DNA of 64,000 nucleotides from Scylla paramamosain (GCF_035594125.1 NC_087171.1:18970767-19034766), one strand, 5' to 3'. Positions 41,106-53,035 are shown, counted from the stretch's first letter. Made by a program: numbers and translations. Notes: generated by a model from the letters alone, not told the origin.

Positions 41106-41307
41106 GACAACTTGACTCGTCGTCGCGTCCGTAGGTATCAGCTGAAGGATGATGCAGCTTCTCGCGCGAGAGTGGCAGGGGTCCATTCTAGCACCTCCAG
41201 CATGCGGCTCAGCCCCTCCACTGACCACCCGTTTACCCACTTCCTGGCCCCCCTCTCCGCGCCCACTCCCGCGGTCTTAGACACCCAGCCCGAGGACATC
41301 GTTGCCG
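41106..41307 (+). CDS. Gene B second exon of the Psq module
   Basis: The acceptor is cattttcag (phase 0) and the donor GCC G|gtaagc (phase 1). It encodes about 67 residues: a basic start DNLTRRRVRRYQLKDD that extends the helix-turn-helix, then a Ser/Pro/Thr-rich tail. It converts the phase 0 of the Psq exon into the phase 1 used by the shared linker exons, and so acts as a phase adapter. The Myb/SANT exon of gene A also ends in phase 0 and lacks a visible adapter. Confidence 0.8.
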
Positions 41308-43543
41308 GTAAGCCTAAGATATGTTATTTCCCTGCCACAGCAGCATCACGTCAGAGGTGATAATTGTAGGTGTGAGAAGATGAAAGCTTATTGGTGTTAA
41401 ATATTGGCAGAGAATGTGATGATACTATGAGTAACTGGGTGAGTTACATTCATAAGTATATTGTATAATATTTTATGCCTTATTACCAGAGTGTGCTTGT
41501 GCGTATCTTGTTTAGTTATGCGATTAAAAAAACTTGTTGCATCGGTTCTCATCATCTCATCTTTTGCATTGGACCTAACATCATGACTATAGACATCAGG
41601 GGAAAGCTGCCAGGGCGAGGCGAGCACCATACTATTGTGGGCATGGCAGCACGTCATGACGCTCGTCGCTGTGCGATAGAGGTGTGTGGTACATGTGGCC
41701 AGAACGCCGCTGCAAAGTTACCAGCTGTCACCATAACACCTGGGGATGAACGCTAAATAAATGTACGAGTTTCTCATCCATTGTTCTGTTTTGATAAGCT
41801 TAGTTTTCCTTGGCGGTGCGATAAGGCGAAGTGACAAGCGATGGTCTCCCTCAAGTTCTGAAATCAGCGGATGTATCAATATCGTCATGAGCAACATTGT
41901 AGCCTTGGTCTTATTATCAAAATTAAACAGCACGATGCCGCTGCCGATTAAGTGTGATGCGTCGATATGACATACAAATTATATCATTGGACAGGTGAAG
42001 CTTCATACGTATGAAATACATCAGAATAAGGATTACATATATATATCTCAAAAGAGGCTGTATCACGTGGGTGCCTCCCCCTTACACTCGCCTCTTTTGC
42101 CCTACTACCGGTGCAGGGAGAGCAATTCAAGGCCTTCCCTCCCTCCAGTGGTTCCCTCTCAGGCGTCGCTCAGGCCAGCGCGGCAGAGTTTCTTACGCCG
42201 CGGCTTGGATCAATACCAGGACCTCATATTATTCATTATCACATATTACGTCTTCATTTGTAATGATTATGCATCTGCATTCAAAGCAAGCCGAGAAACT
42301 GGGCGTCTGAAGTTCATGTAACTGTTTGTGTTCTCGCCCTTGGCTTCAGTGTTGCTTAGTAAGTTATGGGTTAGACTAAAACGAATCATTTTGACAGATG
42401 GCTCAAGTTGATCTTACGTCTCAGCGAATTGGTGTTAACCTTTGTAGACGAATTTCGTGATTGCTGGAATGTTTCATGATACACCATGAATGCTTGCATC
42501 TCCAGGTTGAATAGTCGGTTGTGTATGTCGCTTCCCTGTGCAGCTTGCAATCTGCGTGGATTTTTATGTTATTTATTGAGCCAGTAGTGTGTTGTTCATC
42601 GGTGTTAAAATAAGCGAATTATTTTGACACAAGACTCAAGTCGCACATCGCGGTTGCCGGCAGTGGGTTAACTTATGGTGTTAATATAGAGACTTAGAGG
42701 GATGAGGCTAACACTTGACAAGCAAATAAGGATTCGAGGGGATGCAAGTGCGTGAAAGCATTTCCCACGGGAACTTCTTGAAGTATTAATGTGGTAAAAA
42801 TAATCCAGATAAGCTGGCTTGGCACACGTCTTCTCAGCGTGTCTTGATCCAAGTCTGAATGGGGTGACTCCAACCTCCCGTCCCACTCGCTGCCTCTGCG
42901 CCCACTCGGAGGCGATACAACTTGCTAACCCTGCTGCTCGTGATGTAATTTCACGAAATGCGGGTGTTTATTTATCCGGAGTTCCATACACACGTAACCT
43001 TTTAAGTTGCTGCAGAAATAGTAACTACGGCCCCTGAAATGCTTCCGGTGCTCCAAGGTTAAGCCAATGGAAGTGGCACTTGGTGTCGCCAATAAGATGA
43101 TACCGTGCATCATTAATGGCTTGGTTTCGTCACCGAGGTCGTGAGTGCCGGGTAAACGGAGTGACGTCATTATGGACTGACAGGTGTGCCCGACTGCAGT
43201 ATTGTGCACAGTGAAACTCCAAGTGTTGTTTGTAACTGAAACCGCGGTTAACCGACCAGTTGGTGTCACAAAGTTGCAGTGCCTTTGATCCAAAGTTACT
43301 CAACTGGATGATAAATCCCTTGAACTTAGAAGCCTTCTGCTCGCGTGGATCAGGGGAAGCCCTCAGTAGTGTTTTTTTTTTTTTTTTTGTGAAATGTTTG
43401 TCATTATCTGCGTTGGCCATAATTCGAGGCTCTGATATTTTTTGTTACAAAAAAAGTAATATCCTTATTGAAGAAGTCCCACGTGGATTACGAAGGAATC
43501 ACATCAAGCGATAAGAAAAATCTACTTCCTCAGTACACCGACT
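41308..43543. other. Gene B intron between Psq and Myb/SANT modules
   Basis: No coding signal or long microsatellite seen in this 2.2-kb stretch. The part just before 43544 may hold the promoter of the next module, but no motif was assigned. Confidence 0.45.
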
Positions 43544-43955
43544 ATGTCTGGTGGAGAGGAAGAACTCTCGGCCAAAACCTCGGCTGATGCCTCAGAAGGA
43601 ACATCTGCACCACCGGCGGAAGGGGGGTGGCGTCACCGCCTGCCTCCCTCCCAGGAGGAAGTGGTTCACGCTCCTGTTCAGCGCCCTCAGAGGTTCCGTA
43701 AACCAAATTACACCGAGGCAGAGAAGCGCTTAATATATTCTTTGCTTCTTCCGCGATTACGAGTGGTGGAGAATAAATCCCTTGATCGCCGTGTGTTGAG
43801 AGAGAAGCACCTGGTGTGGAAGGAAGTGACCGCCCACTACAATGCTGCCATCCTTGCCTCCGGGAACAGCCTGGTTGTGCGCGACGTGGATGAGTTACGC
43901 ACTTTCTGGAAGAATGCTCGTCGCAAGGCACAGTGGAGGGAACAGATACAGACAG
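43544..43955 (+). CDS. Gene B alternative 5' exon 2: Myb/SANT-like domain
   Basis: The ATG at 43544 opens 137 codons plus one base, ending ACA G|gtgagt in phase 1. Residues 1-50 are Glu/Ser/Pro-rich. Residues about 51-133 form a Myb/SANT-like domain: RFRKPNYTEAEKRLIYSLL, then a long basic loop, VWKEVTAHYN, and ELRTFWKNARRKAQWRE. The aromatic positions Y56, W92 and W122 take the place of the three Myb tryptophans. The layout fits the Myb_DNA-bind_5 type (Apontic/FSBP-like) rather than classic MADF. Joined to the exon at 45686 and the core it gives a 567-residue protein. It differs in sequence from the Myb/SANT exon of gene A. Confidence 0.8.
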
Positions 43956-44639
43956 GTGAGTTGTTGTCATCAGTTGCTGAGGATGTGGTGAACAGATGCG
44001 ACCGGCTACGTGAAGCAATGTGTTTTCAATCAATACTTGTCTATATTCAACTTGGGAAGGATGTCGAACATCTGTGGCGGTGTTATTCACAGGAGGCTCT
44101 TATGAATAAGCGACTGTTGGTGTAGCGTTCGTGGAGGAATGCGTAGTCTATCCTTTCGTCTTACGCCTTGACATTACAGTGGTACGCGGACACGGTGAAG
44201 GCCTATTGAGGCACTCCGCTCGGGGGTTTGGGTCTGGTGGGGGGAGGGAAGAAGTCGTTTTGCTTACTAGCACCGCCTGGTGCTTGGAGGTGCACAGGGA
44301 TTGAGACGTGAGTCCACGTCCATTCCACCTCGTGGTCCCACCGACGGACAAACCTACCTAAGAGTAAATACAAAAATTAGAAAATTTTGTCAATCTGCGT
44401 CTCAAATGATCGTGTCATTGCATTTTAACGTCAATGTCACTATACTCTATGAAAGCAGCTTTTATATGCAGAAAGAAATTGAATAAATGGTTTGTCATAT
44501 TTTGTTGAACGGAATCGTACACGAGTTAGACCTATGCTTAATAGGGCAAAGATCATGGCTTATATTTACTGTTATAAATTAATACTACCCTTGGAATGAA
44601 GCACAACACAGCAGATGCGTATGCCTGTAACCACGCACA

Positions 44640-44642
<3 letters not shown>

Positions 44643-44702
<60 letters not shown>
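44643..44702. repeat. (GA)n microsatellite
   Basis: GA run of 60 bases. Confidence 0.95.
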
Positions 44703-44704
<2 letters not shown>

Positions 44705-45083
44705 TTTAAGAGGGCGTCCGAACATATACTCGTAAAAGTGTCTTTAACTAAGCCAGGGTGATAAACATCTCTAATTCTGCCTTTCTGTTGCAACGGGCGA
44801 CCAAAAATACGTTGATCTAATTACAAAATTTATTAAGATTTCTTATTAATTCACGTTGAAGTTTGTTCTAAACCTCAAAGACGTCAGTAGCAATAAAAGT
44901 AAGTAAATGAATAATAAAAAGAAGCAAATAAAAGATAGGTATTGACGTGCATGCCTGGTGTCTCACGCGTCACAGCATCGCAGGAGAAAATGAAAGTAAT
45001 TTGGATGCCTTTACGTCAGTGAATTTACGTGGAATTTTTAAAACATTCAATTAGCTTGTTCTGCTGTCTTTTTTCCCTTTTTA

Positions 45084-45084
<1 letters not shown>

Positions 45085-45131
<47 letters not shown>

Positions 45132-45165
45132 GATGTAGGAGAACAAGTCTAGCTCATGTATATAA

Positions 45166-45245
<80 letters not shown>
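45085..45245. repeat. (TTA)n and (GA)n microsatellites
   Basis: TTA run at 45085-45131 and GA run at 45168-45245, followed by a G-rich end. Confidence 0.95.
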
Positions 45246-45251
<6 letters not shown>

Positions 45252-45685
45252 AGGGGGAAGGGGTAAACAAAGTACGAAAACATCAAAAAAATAAAATTAC
45301 CTAATGAAAAGTGTTTGTCACATTGCCCTGTATGAAAAATTATACAAACAAGATCAGTTAGACATCATTTTGTATGTGTGTGTGTGTGTGTGTGTGAACA
45401 TGGCTGGATCCCAAATAATTGTATTTTATCAATTTTATGTATAAGTTGTTGTGGTTAATAGAATATGTAACCTAATGTGTAAGTGTGTGTGTGTGTGTGT
45501 TTAGTAAAAGTATGTGTGAGAACATGGCTGGACCCCAAATCACTGTATTTTATCAATTTTATGTATAAGTTGTGGTTAATCAAATATGTAACCTAATCTG
45601 TGTGTGTGTGTGTGTGTATGTGTGTGTAAATTTTTCAACGCACTGGAGACCAACAATGACCGTTCACCTCGTTCTCTTTCTCCAG

Positions 45686-45892
45686 TTCCTGACCTGATGG
45701 AGCGGCTGGCCAGCGGGGGCAGCGGGTCTGACGCTTGCAAGCAGGAAAGTGCGACCGACGCGGAGGAAGACTCTCGAGAGGAGGAGACAAGCTTTCTGGA
45801 GCCTGAGTCCGTGCTGGAGTCTACCTTATTGCAAGAACAGCCAGCGTCTAAAGGCAAAGGGTTCCAGCAGGCTGCTAATACCTCGCAGCCTG
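45686..45892 (+). CDS. Gene B linker exon, acidic
   Basis: This symmetric exon has a tttctccag acceptor (phase 1) and a CCT G|gtaagt donor (phase 1), 207 bases. It encodes an acidic, Ser/Glu-rich segment (PDLMERLASGGSGSDACK, then TDAEEDSREEETSFLEPE) with no known fold. Because it is phase 1-1 it can be included or skipped without a frame change. It would be upstream of, and so absent from, transcripts that start at the 48232 module. Confidence 0.78.
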
Positions 45893-46209
45893 GTAAGTTG
45901 TTGTTGTTGTTGTTGTTGTCCTCCTCCTTATTCTTGTTCTTGTTCTTCATCTTTTTCTTCATGTTCTTGATCCTCTTGTTCTTCGATTACTACTACTACT
46001 ACTACCACTACTACTACTATCATTTGCTCCTGTATTACGTATTTCATTCATACTCGAGAATTGCGGGCCTCAATTCCTGGGCTGGTCGGAGGCAAGGTTA
46101 GGTTAGGTTAGGCCTTCCTTCACGCTGTTCCCCCTGTTCAGGCAAGGAACGCAAGTCGAGTTGTCTTCTTTCTTCTCGGCATGACTGTAAGGCTGGTTGT
46201 CATTTCCCC

Positions 46210-46251
<42 letters not shown>

Positions 46252-46348
46252 CAAGACAAGAGATATGGTCTACGTATGAAAATATTAGTTATTGTGCAGC
46301 TTGCTTAAGAGGTCACAAGTATCTCAAAATACTGTTACTTTTAGTGCT

Positions 46349-46442
46349 GCTGCTGCTGCTGCTGCTGCTTCTACTATAGCTATTGCTACTACTTATACTA
46401 CTACCACCATTACTACTACTACTACTACTACTACTACTACCA

Positions 46443-46489
<47 letters not shown>

Positions 46490-46494
46490 ACTAT

Positions 46495-46542
<48 letters not shown>

Positions 46543-46554
46543 CTCCAACATTAT

Positions 46555-46589
<35 letters not shown>

Positions 46590-46590
46590 T
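46349..46590. repeat. (CTA)n/(CTG)n trinucleotide array
   Basis: About 240 bases of alternating CTG and CTA triplet blocks. Confidence 0.95.
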
Positions 46591-46715
46591 GTAGCTTGGA
46601 ATAAGCTGGCTTAAAGACAATCCCTTATGTGCTACAAGTCTGCCCTTGCGTCTGCACAATTATGGAACGAGTTTTCGGCATGTGGAGCTCAATTTCGGGT
46701 GGTATGAAAATCAGA

Positions 46716-47063
<348 letters not shown>

Positions 47064-48231
47064 ATAATTTGATCATTAGACCCAGACCTAAAAGATATGC
47101 ATCCAGTAATGGAACAATTCAATCGTGGAAGGTGTCGAGCAGCAAGGCAGCGGCCAGACCCGCAGGGTGCGTGGTGCGTCAGGATGGCGCAGTGACGGCG
47201 AGTATTGATTCCTGCGCGGCCCGCAGCACGCGCTTGGCCCCTTGCGGTGCGTTTATTCTCCGAGCTTGTTATTTATATTGTTAGTCTGGTTGTCTTTGAG
47301 TCATAGCACATCTCGGAGCTTCTGTCAAGTCACAGGAATGAAAATTTTCAATGGATGCGTATCACCAGATTCGCCTATTATTAGTTTGTATTTTAATCGG
47401 CTAAATGTGGTGATGTAAGCCTGCCAGGGCGCGGGCCAGTGCTCGGGTGGGGCTGGGTGGCGCTGCGCTCTCCTTGTGGGCGCAGTGTTGGCGTGTCTCC
47501 CGCGCTGCTAGCATCCTACCTTTCTTTTCTATCTCTCTCGCCAAGCTGCATTTGGATACTATTGTGAATAACGCCAATGATAATAAGCGGCATTTGCTAA
47601 GAACGTGTAGGGGTAACTGATTACATTGCCCCCGCCTACCTCTTCACGCCTTGCCGTCACCCACGTAGTCCAGTTATTGACTAGTGAAAAAGCATCGTAT
47701 TGACAAGACGACTCACAAGGCTGTTTCAGTGTAGCAACCAAGTTTAAGATTCCTTGGAAGCCGGTTCGATCAATTATTGCTCTTCACAAGGACGTGTCCT
47801 TCCTGCAGTGCATTACCAAGTTGACTACTACCAAATCATATTATTCCAGGACCTGTACTATCCATCCCTTACAATGGAACACATTTTCGTCTTTCATACT
47901 AACATCGCCTGAAAGTGTGTCAGACGAACGTCTGAAACTTAAAACTAAGGGTTATTTATCCAACTGTTGAACGATCTATGCTGGAATCCTGTGCTCTTGG
48001 GAGTGGTGTGCTTTTCGACGGTTAATCAGCGAGTTATCTTTGCGATATTTCACGTTCGTATTTGTTCACTCTTATTTTGAGTTTTGTGAAGTAATGTGAG
48101 CTCGAAGACTGCGCGAAGAACGGAGCTTGTTTGATATTGCGTCACGCAGTAATTTTAACTTTGCCTATCGAACATAAATTTGACGACGCACATACGTGCG
48201 CCACACACCTCTCAAACTGCGGAAAGTAAGC

Positions 48232-48416
48232 ATGTTAGGAAAAATGAAAACCATGAGGGCGCGTTCGCCCTCCCACGCGGCGAAGAACAAGACCCCGGCT
48301 GATCGGGTTAGTGAGTTCGGGAGAGTGCTTGGCGTGCGCAACAACCGCCTTCTCTGTCGACCCTGCAACCTGGCGCTCGACCACACCAGACGCTCCACCA
48401 TAGTCGAGCATCTCAG
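48232..48416 (+). CDS. Gene B alternative 5' exon 3: CGGBP1-like zinc finger, part 1
   Basis: The ATG at 48232 opens 61 codons plus two bases, ending CTC AG|gtgaaa in phase 2. The residues TPADRVSEFG, then LLCRPCNLALDHTRRSTIVE and HLR, match human CGGBP1 closely in order (TPLDRVTEFG; FCTSCNVVLNHVRKSAI; DHLKSKTH, from memory of the family). The zinc ligands are C42-x2-C45 and H60; the last His lies in the next exon. CGGBP1 binds CGG repeats and Alu-type DNA in vertebrates, and its finger is thought to derive from a hAT-type transposase. A CGGBP1-like head on a BTB-ZF protein is unusual. The N-terminus is basic. Confidence 0.75.
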
Positions 48417-48766
48417 GTGAAACACGCGGTGTGATGCATGTCAACCAAATATCATTATATCTAGAATGTTTTTTTTAATTAAGCTGCTAATTAGTCTCAA
48501 ATTTAAAGATTTTGATTGCATCAGATCGATGTGTCGTTGATTACCTAGTGATGAAGAACGTGTTTATTAAAATATCCATCTCATTAGCATAACACGACTA
48601 ATACATGAGCTAACGACTCCCAAAGTTTGTTCTGTGCGTTTATATATTTGTAACGTAACATTTGTTGTACTTGTGAGGTTCAGTTGTTTGGGTAACGTCC
48701 AGTGGCATGCGTTTCGGTGTCCGGGTGATGGCAGAGTAGTGAGAAGGCATTGTTTTGAGTCTTCAG

Positions 48767-48924
48767 GAGCAGGAAGCACCGACGATTCTTGTACGAGGTG
48801 GGGCTGCCGGACGCTCCCGCCTCCCCTCCTCCCACCTCGGAGCCTGCCCCCTCCCCCTCCCAGGCACCCACCTCCACTCACACCGTTCTGTCCACAGCCG
48901 TCACGCCTGCTGTGGTGTTCGTTG
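48767..48924 (+). CDS. Gene B CGGBP1-like module, part 2
   Basis: After a gagtcttcag acceptor the frame continues the finger as (R)SRKHRRFLYEV, supplying the final His (H66, H-x5-H as in CGGBP1), then a Pro/Ser/Ala/Thr-rich tail. The fit across the junction is strong evidence for this splice. The 3' border is uncertain: a phase-1 join to the exon at 50409 needs a weak donor, G|gttggt, after 48924. Better-looking donors, TG|gtatca after 48928 (phase 2) and TCA|gtaact after 48956 (phase 0), would need an unseen extra exon. Confidence 0.6.
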
Positions 48925-49000
48925 GTTGGTATCACTTTGTTGTGGACATTTATTCAGTAACTTATCTTTGCATTTATTATTTTTTTCTTATTTTTACACA

Positions 49001-49002
<2 letters not shown>

Positions 49003-49084
<82 letters not shown>
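49003..49084. repeat. (CT)n microsatellite
   Basis: Perfect CT run of 82 bases. Confidence 0.95.
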
Positions 49085-49085
<1 letters not shown>

Positions 49086-49967
49086 ATGAAAGACCTCATT
49101 TGACTGTATTTTGATATTGTTAACGAAAATATTCGGAATCGATGAATATGACTGAGTCTAAGACTAAACTGAATTTTAAAAAAATGCATCAGGATAAGAT
49201 AGGAAGCACAGGCGTATCTTGAAAGGCTTCCATCTGACGTGCATGAACCATCGGTAACCTGTGCGGTACCTGCAGCCTTCATGTAATGACTTGAGATGGA
49301 GAAAGGAAAAAAATTAAAAGAAATCGATGGTGCACATAGACATAATAAACACAGTTGGGAAAAGGCCAATGTGGTTTATGAGAGCAAGGAGAAGCGAAAG
49401 GAATCGTATTACATATAGATAAACAGACACGTGGATGGTCAGGACGTGTAGCTAGCAGGCCATTAATGGTCGGAGCATAGGGGTTTGTCAAGAGTACTCT
49501 AGACCCAAGATAGCAAGGTAGGAGGAGTGTAGAAGACGCGATACAGGGTTGGGGAGGTGGGATAGACAAGTTCGCTGGAATAACTTAGAGATGATTCTTG
49601 GGTGATGGTAGTAAAAACCTGATTTGCCTAGTGAAGAACTCTTACCACTCTGTCGGGAAAATAGCGTAACGCAAGATCCGAGGGGGGAAATATCCAGTTC
49701 GCTGCTGCGTGGCGTGATGTGCAGCGTGTCTGGTTGGCCACGTGTTCAGCAACGTATTACAACTTGTTGACTGGCGATTCATGCATCATTTTACGCTGCT
49801 ATATTTTTTTTTCTTTTTTCTTAATCAACGAAAATATGTGGGAGACAAATCTTGGAAAAAAATATATATATAATTTTCCAGATTCTATAGTAACTCATTT
49901 TCGTTCTTGTTGGTGGTTAAGACTGCCGTCCATTGTGCGTGCATCACATGATGACTGTATGAGAGTT

Positions 49968-49968
<1 letters not shown>

Positions 49969-50020
<52 letters not shown>
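49969..50020. repeat. (CA)n microsatellite
   Basis: Perfect CA run of 52 bases. Confidence 0.95.
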
Positions 50021-50023
<3 letters not shown>

Positions 50024-50408
50024 TCAGTGCGATTCCCACCATGGTGCGAGCCATCAATCATTAGTATTTCCCTCCTAGATTAGTCTTACCGTTAGGATTA
50101 ATGTTAAGTTTTTCCCCATCCCCTATGTACATTTTCAGTTTGTCAACTGCCTAAATAATAAACCGTTTATTATTATTATTATTATTATTATTACACACAC
50201 ACACACATGCATTGCTGAGTGTTTCCGACAGGTAGTGTTTGCCCGCGCATTTACTGTACAATCTGTTTCAAATCTTTATTGATGTGATAAGCATTCAAAC
50301 TATTCATGAATTTGTAAGTCTAATGGCCATAGAAATGCTGAGGGATGGTTTTAAATCCCCAACGGAAGTTTATAATGTCATATCTATTATATTATTTACT
50401 CCCCACAG

Positions 50409-50471
50409 ACGCTGATGAGCCGCTGTCCCAAGATGGCCAGCAGAGGACGTCGCCCACTGCTGGTACTTCAG
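50409..50471 (+). CDS. Gene B small linker exon
   Basis: The 63-base symmetric exon has a tccccacag acceptor (phase 1) and a TCA G|gtaact donor (phase 1). It encodes (D)ADEPLSQDGQQRTSPTAGTS, a hydrophilic spacer before the BTB domain. It is the first exon that could be common to all three gene B modules. Confidence 0.7.
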
Positions 50472-50836
50472 GTAACTATGAAGACATTATCCATTATTAA
50501 ATTATTTGAGCAGTAAAACAAAATGTGAATGGATTTGACCTGAATTTATTAAAAATTTTGCTTTGAAAAAATGACATGTCATTTACTAAATTGGATGTTA
50601 TATAAACTGCACAGCGTTTCATTATTTAGCAAATCAGTTTGTTTAACTTAACAATAAATGATTGAGTGTTGATGTATTCTCATACTGGAAATACTTTTCA
50701 TGCAGATGTGTAATGCAAACCAGCGATATTTGAGTTATTAACAATGCAGTGAGAAGTGCCATGTATAGAATATATGTGCAGTACACATTATAAAAATACT
50801 AAAATAAATAGTTAAAAGTTCAGGAAAAGAAGTTAA

Positions 50837-50877
<41 letters not shown>

Positions 50878-51026
50878 CTTTTGGGAATAGATTCCTAGAT
50901 GCACCGTACTGGATCCAACACTGGGAACAGTCATTATCAGGAGAAATGTTGCTGCACATCATTCTTAGTGAGACTATAACAAGAATACGAAGCAGCATGG
51001 AATTTTTATATTTTGAACCACTCCAG
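50472..51026. other. Gene B intron
   Basis: AT-rich intron with a (TA)n run at 50848-50875; no coding signal. Confidence 0.6.
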
Positions 51027-51154
51027 GTTTAGTTGGTCCGTATCTCTTGAAGAAGGAGGCTCACTGCTCTACGGTGCTTGATCAGCTAATGAGAGATGAG
51101 ACTTTCACTGATGTAACACTCACGGCAGAGGGGCAGAGTCTCAGAGCACACAGA
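51027..51154 (+). CDS. Gene B exon: start of BTB domain
   Basis: The acceptor is cactccag (phase 1) and the donor CAC AGA|gtaagt (phase 0). The translation reads GPYLLKKEAHCSTVLDQLM, then DETFTDVTLTAEGQSLRAHR, the N-terminal half of a ttk-type BTB domain. The usual LRWNN motif is degenerate (LLKKEAH), more so than in gene A (LRHNNH). Exon borders are identical to those of gene A exon 3324-3442. Confidence 0.88.
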
Positions 51155-51468
51155 GTAAGTTGATTCGTTAACTGAACTGTTGTAACTTTAAGCCACCCAC
51201 CTTCATGTCATATTTCATACAGCTCTGATATTTTGGGTTATAGCAGATTAGTTTTCATTATGACAAAAATTAATAATATTTTGCACTTTCCTTGTGATCA
51301 ACCATGATTATTACTCTAATGTAAACATTATGGAAATCAGCTTCATAGATGTGTATGATGTAATGCACAACCCTTTTATATTATTTGATTTAATTTTATT
51401 TTATTTTCATTATTATTTATTATTATTTTTTTTTATTCATTTTCTTTCTTTCTTTCTTTAGTTATTTT

Positions 51469-51511
<43 letters not shown>

Positions 51512-51936
51512 TTTTTTTTTTTTTTGCAGTCTACGTACAGATCTGGTCATAAGTAGTGGACCACATTCTCTATGGTGTGACACTTGATGAGACATATCTT
51601 TATCCTCTCTTTGATACATTATGTCTTCCCTTAAATGCAGTTTGTGCCAGGTTCATCAAGGTGTTGCAGATATGAAAGTCTAGATTCTCCCAAATGTCCC
51701 AGATGCAGCATTTGAGCTTGGAATGCTAAAGTTCCCATACCATCTTGTGTTTGATGATTGCTTACAAGGTTTTAGTTGCATTGAAATATGTCCACTTATG
51801 TGATCAGTCATCAAAGTAGTAGTAGCCTGCAAACCACTTTTTCATTTGTTTGACAGTGTGGTAGGATGTATTATCCCACATTAAGAAATGTAACCTGATC
51901 TCAGAGCAGTGCCTTATCATAACCATTTTCCAACAG
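51155..51936. other. Gene B intron inside the BTB domain
   Basis: Contains a TTTA-rich low-complexity tract (about 51390-51525) and a Tc1-like transposon relic on the minus strand (51530-51930). Confidence 0.6.
51530..51930 (-). mobile_element. Tc1/mariner-type transposase relic
   Basis: Minus-strand translation near 51825-51880 reads WDNTSYHTVKQMKKWFAG, the pattern around the second catalytic Asp of Tc1-like DDE transposases (DN...HT.K..K.WF). Frameshifts and stops follow, with no intact catalytic triad. The low-coordinate end (tggtcataagtagtggac) is like a terminal inverted repeat of such elements, but no partner repeat or TA duplication was confirmed. It lies antisense in the BTB intron of gene B. 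Confidence 0.5.
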
Positions 51937-52064
51937 ATTGTATTGTGTTTGGCCAGCCCTTACTTCCGGCAAGTCTTGAGTCGAGAGTTAACTGTCCAAA
52001 GTGTTGTGGTTCTTCGTGATATTAAGTTTTCTGAACTGCGCAATATTATTCACTTTATATACAC
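51937..52064 (+). CDS. Gene B exon: middle of BTB domain
   Basis: The acceptor is ttccaacag (phase 0) and the donor TAC AC|gtaagt (phase 2). It encodes IVLCLASPYFRQVLSRE, then VVVLRDIKFSELRNIIHFIY, the core of the BTB fold, with the signature SPYFR. The counterpart in gene A is 1914-2044, with the same phases. The intron before it is distorted by transposon and low-complexity insertions. Confidence 0.9.
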
Positions 52065-52374
52065 GTAAGTATTTTTCATAGCTTACATACTTAGTGAGTA
52101 TATGTATTGTTCAAACTGTAGTCAGAGTTGTGTCTGGTAGATAAATTTTTTTTTTTTTTTTAATTACTTGATAATTCACATTTCATTGCATTTTATCTTC
52201 TTGTCCTTTAAATTTTAGGGTCCATGAACCAGCAGTACTTATTTTCAGTATATTTTCCTATAATGTATTAGGGTTTTATTAGAGAAGATATAAATAAGCT
52301 TGTTTGTACAATGTTCATCTTGATGTGAGATGTTTGGCTTTCAGCACACATTGAAATACTTTTTTGAATTTCAG
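52065..52374. other. Gene B intron
   Basis: AT-rich, ordinary 310-base intron; nothing else seen. Confidence 0.6.
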
Positions 52375-52604
52375 AGGTGAGGCTACAGTGGATGCCTCTG
52401 AACTTGAATCATTCATGAGGACAGCAGAAATGTTGGAGATTGCTTCATTGTGTGAGGGACAGAAGAGCACCTCAAGCCGTGGACCTTTGTCACAGAATTC
52501 CTACAGTTCAGGTTTCACTATTGGGGACTTTGAGCGACTTGTTGGAACAAAAAGGACAAAGAAAGAAGCATCACCTACTCCAAGCAAAGTCCGAAGACTT
52601 TCAG
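52375..52604 (+). CDS. Gene B exon: end of BTB domain and linker
   Basis: The acceptor is gaatttcag (phase 2) and the donor TCA G|gtaact (phase 1). GEATVDASELESFMRTAEML completes the BTB domain and EIASLCEG follows. A Ser-rich linker then leads to a basic segment (GTKRTKKEASPTPSKVRR) that could act as a nuclear localisation signal. Confidence 0.85.
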
Positions 52605-53035
52605 GTAACTTTTTATTTTTATTGATTTTGATGGGTTATGGTGCCAGCAATTTTCTTTTTTTTCATAAGGACAGTGTTATGTTAAAGATCTTCCCTCATA
52701 TATGTTATTATTCCCTTCCGGTTGGTGGTTATAGTCAATAGATATGATAATGCATCTTCTGGGGAATCATTGTAACCATTAACACAGTTATCTTACTCAA
52801 ATTTTCTGCCTTCATTTTTGTTTCTTCATCATTGGCAGTCATAACATCATCTATTTTTCTTATGACATGAATATTTTAGGCTCGACCACAATAAAAATTG
52901 CTCTGATTATGGATATGTTAGAGTACTGCCCTTTATAAAACAGCTCTAGAAGCAGGCAGATAAATGTACCATGTTATTACTAATATTGTTCTACAACTGT
53001 TCTTTTAGTTTACACATAACACATTATTTCTTCAG
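52605..53035. other. Gene B intron
   Basis: AT-rich intron, nothing notable seen. Confidence 0.6.

Larger units (their letters stand above)
43956..45685. other. Gene B intron before the first linker exon
   Basis: Holds (GA)n at 44643-44702, (TTA)n at 45085-45131, (GA)n at 45168-45245 and a tandem pair of about 105-bp units, each with a short GT run and the words aacatggctgga and gtattttatcaattttatgtataag (about 45396-45600). No coding signal. Confidence 0.55.
48925..50408. other. Gene B intron before the second linker exon
   Basis: Contains (CT)n at 49003-49084 and (AC)n at 49969-50020. No exon found, although the phase of the CGGBP1 module leaves room for one. Confidence 0.5.

Noticed and set aside
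43956..44125. Extension of the Myb/SANT exon to the stop at 44125
   Set aside because: The gtgagt donor at 43956 gives the phase 1 needed for the shared exon; sequence after it has no conserved character.
49279..49569. Minus-strand frame of 96 codons in a gene B intron
   Set aside because: No recognisable domain or splice sites; intron sequence.
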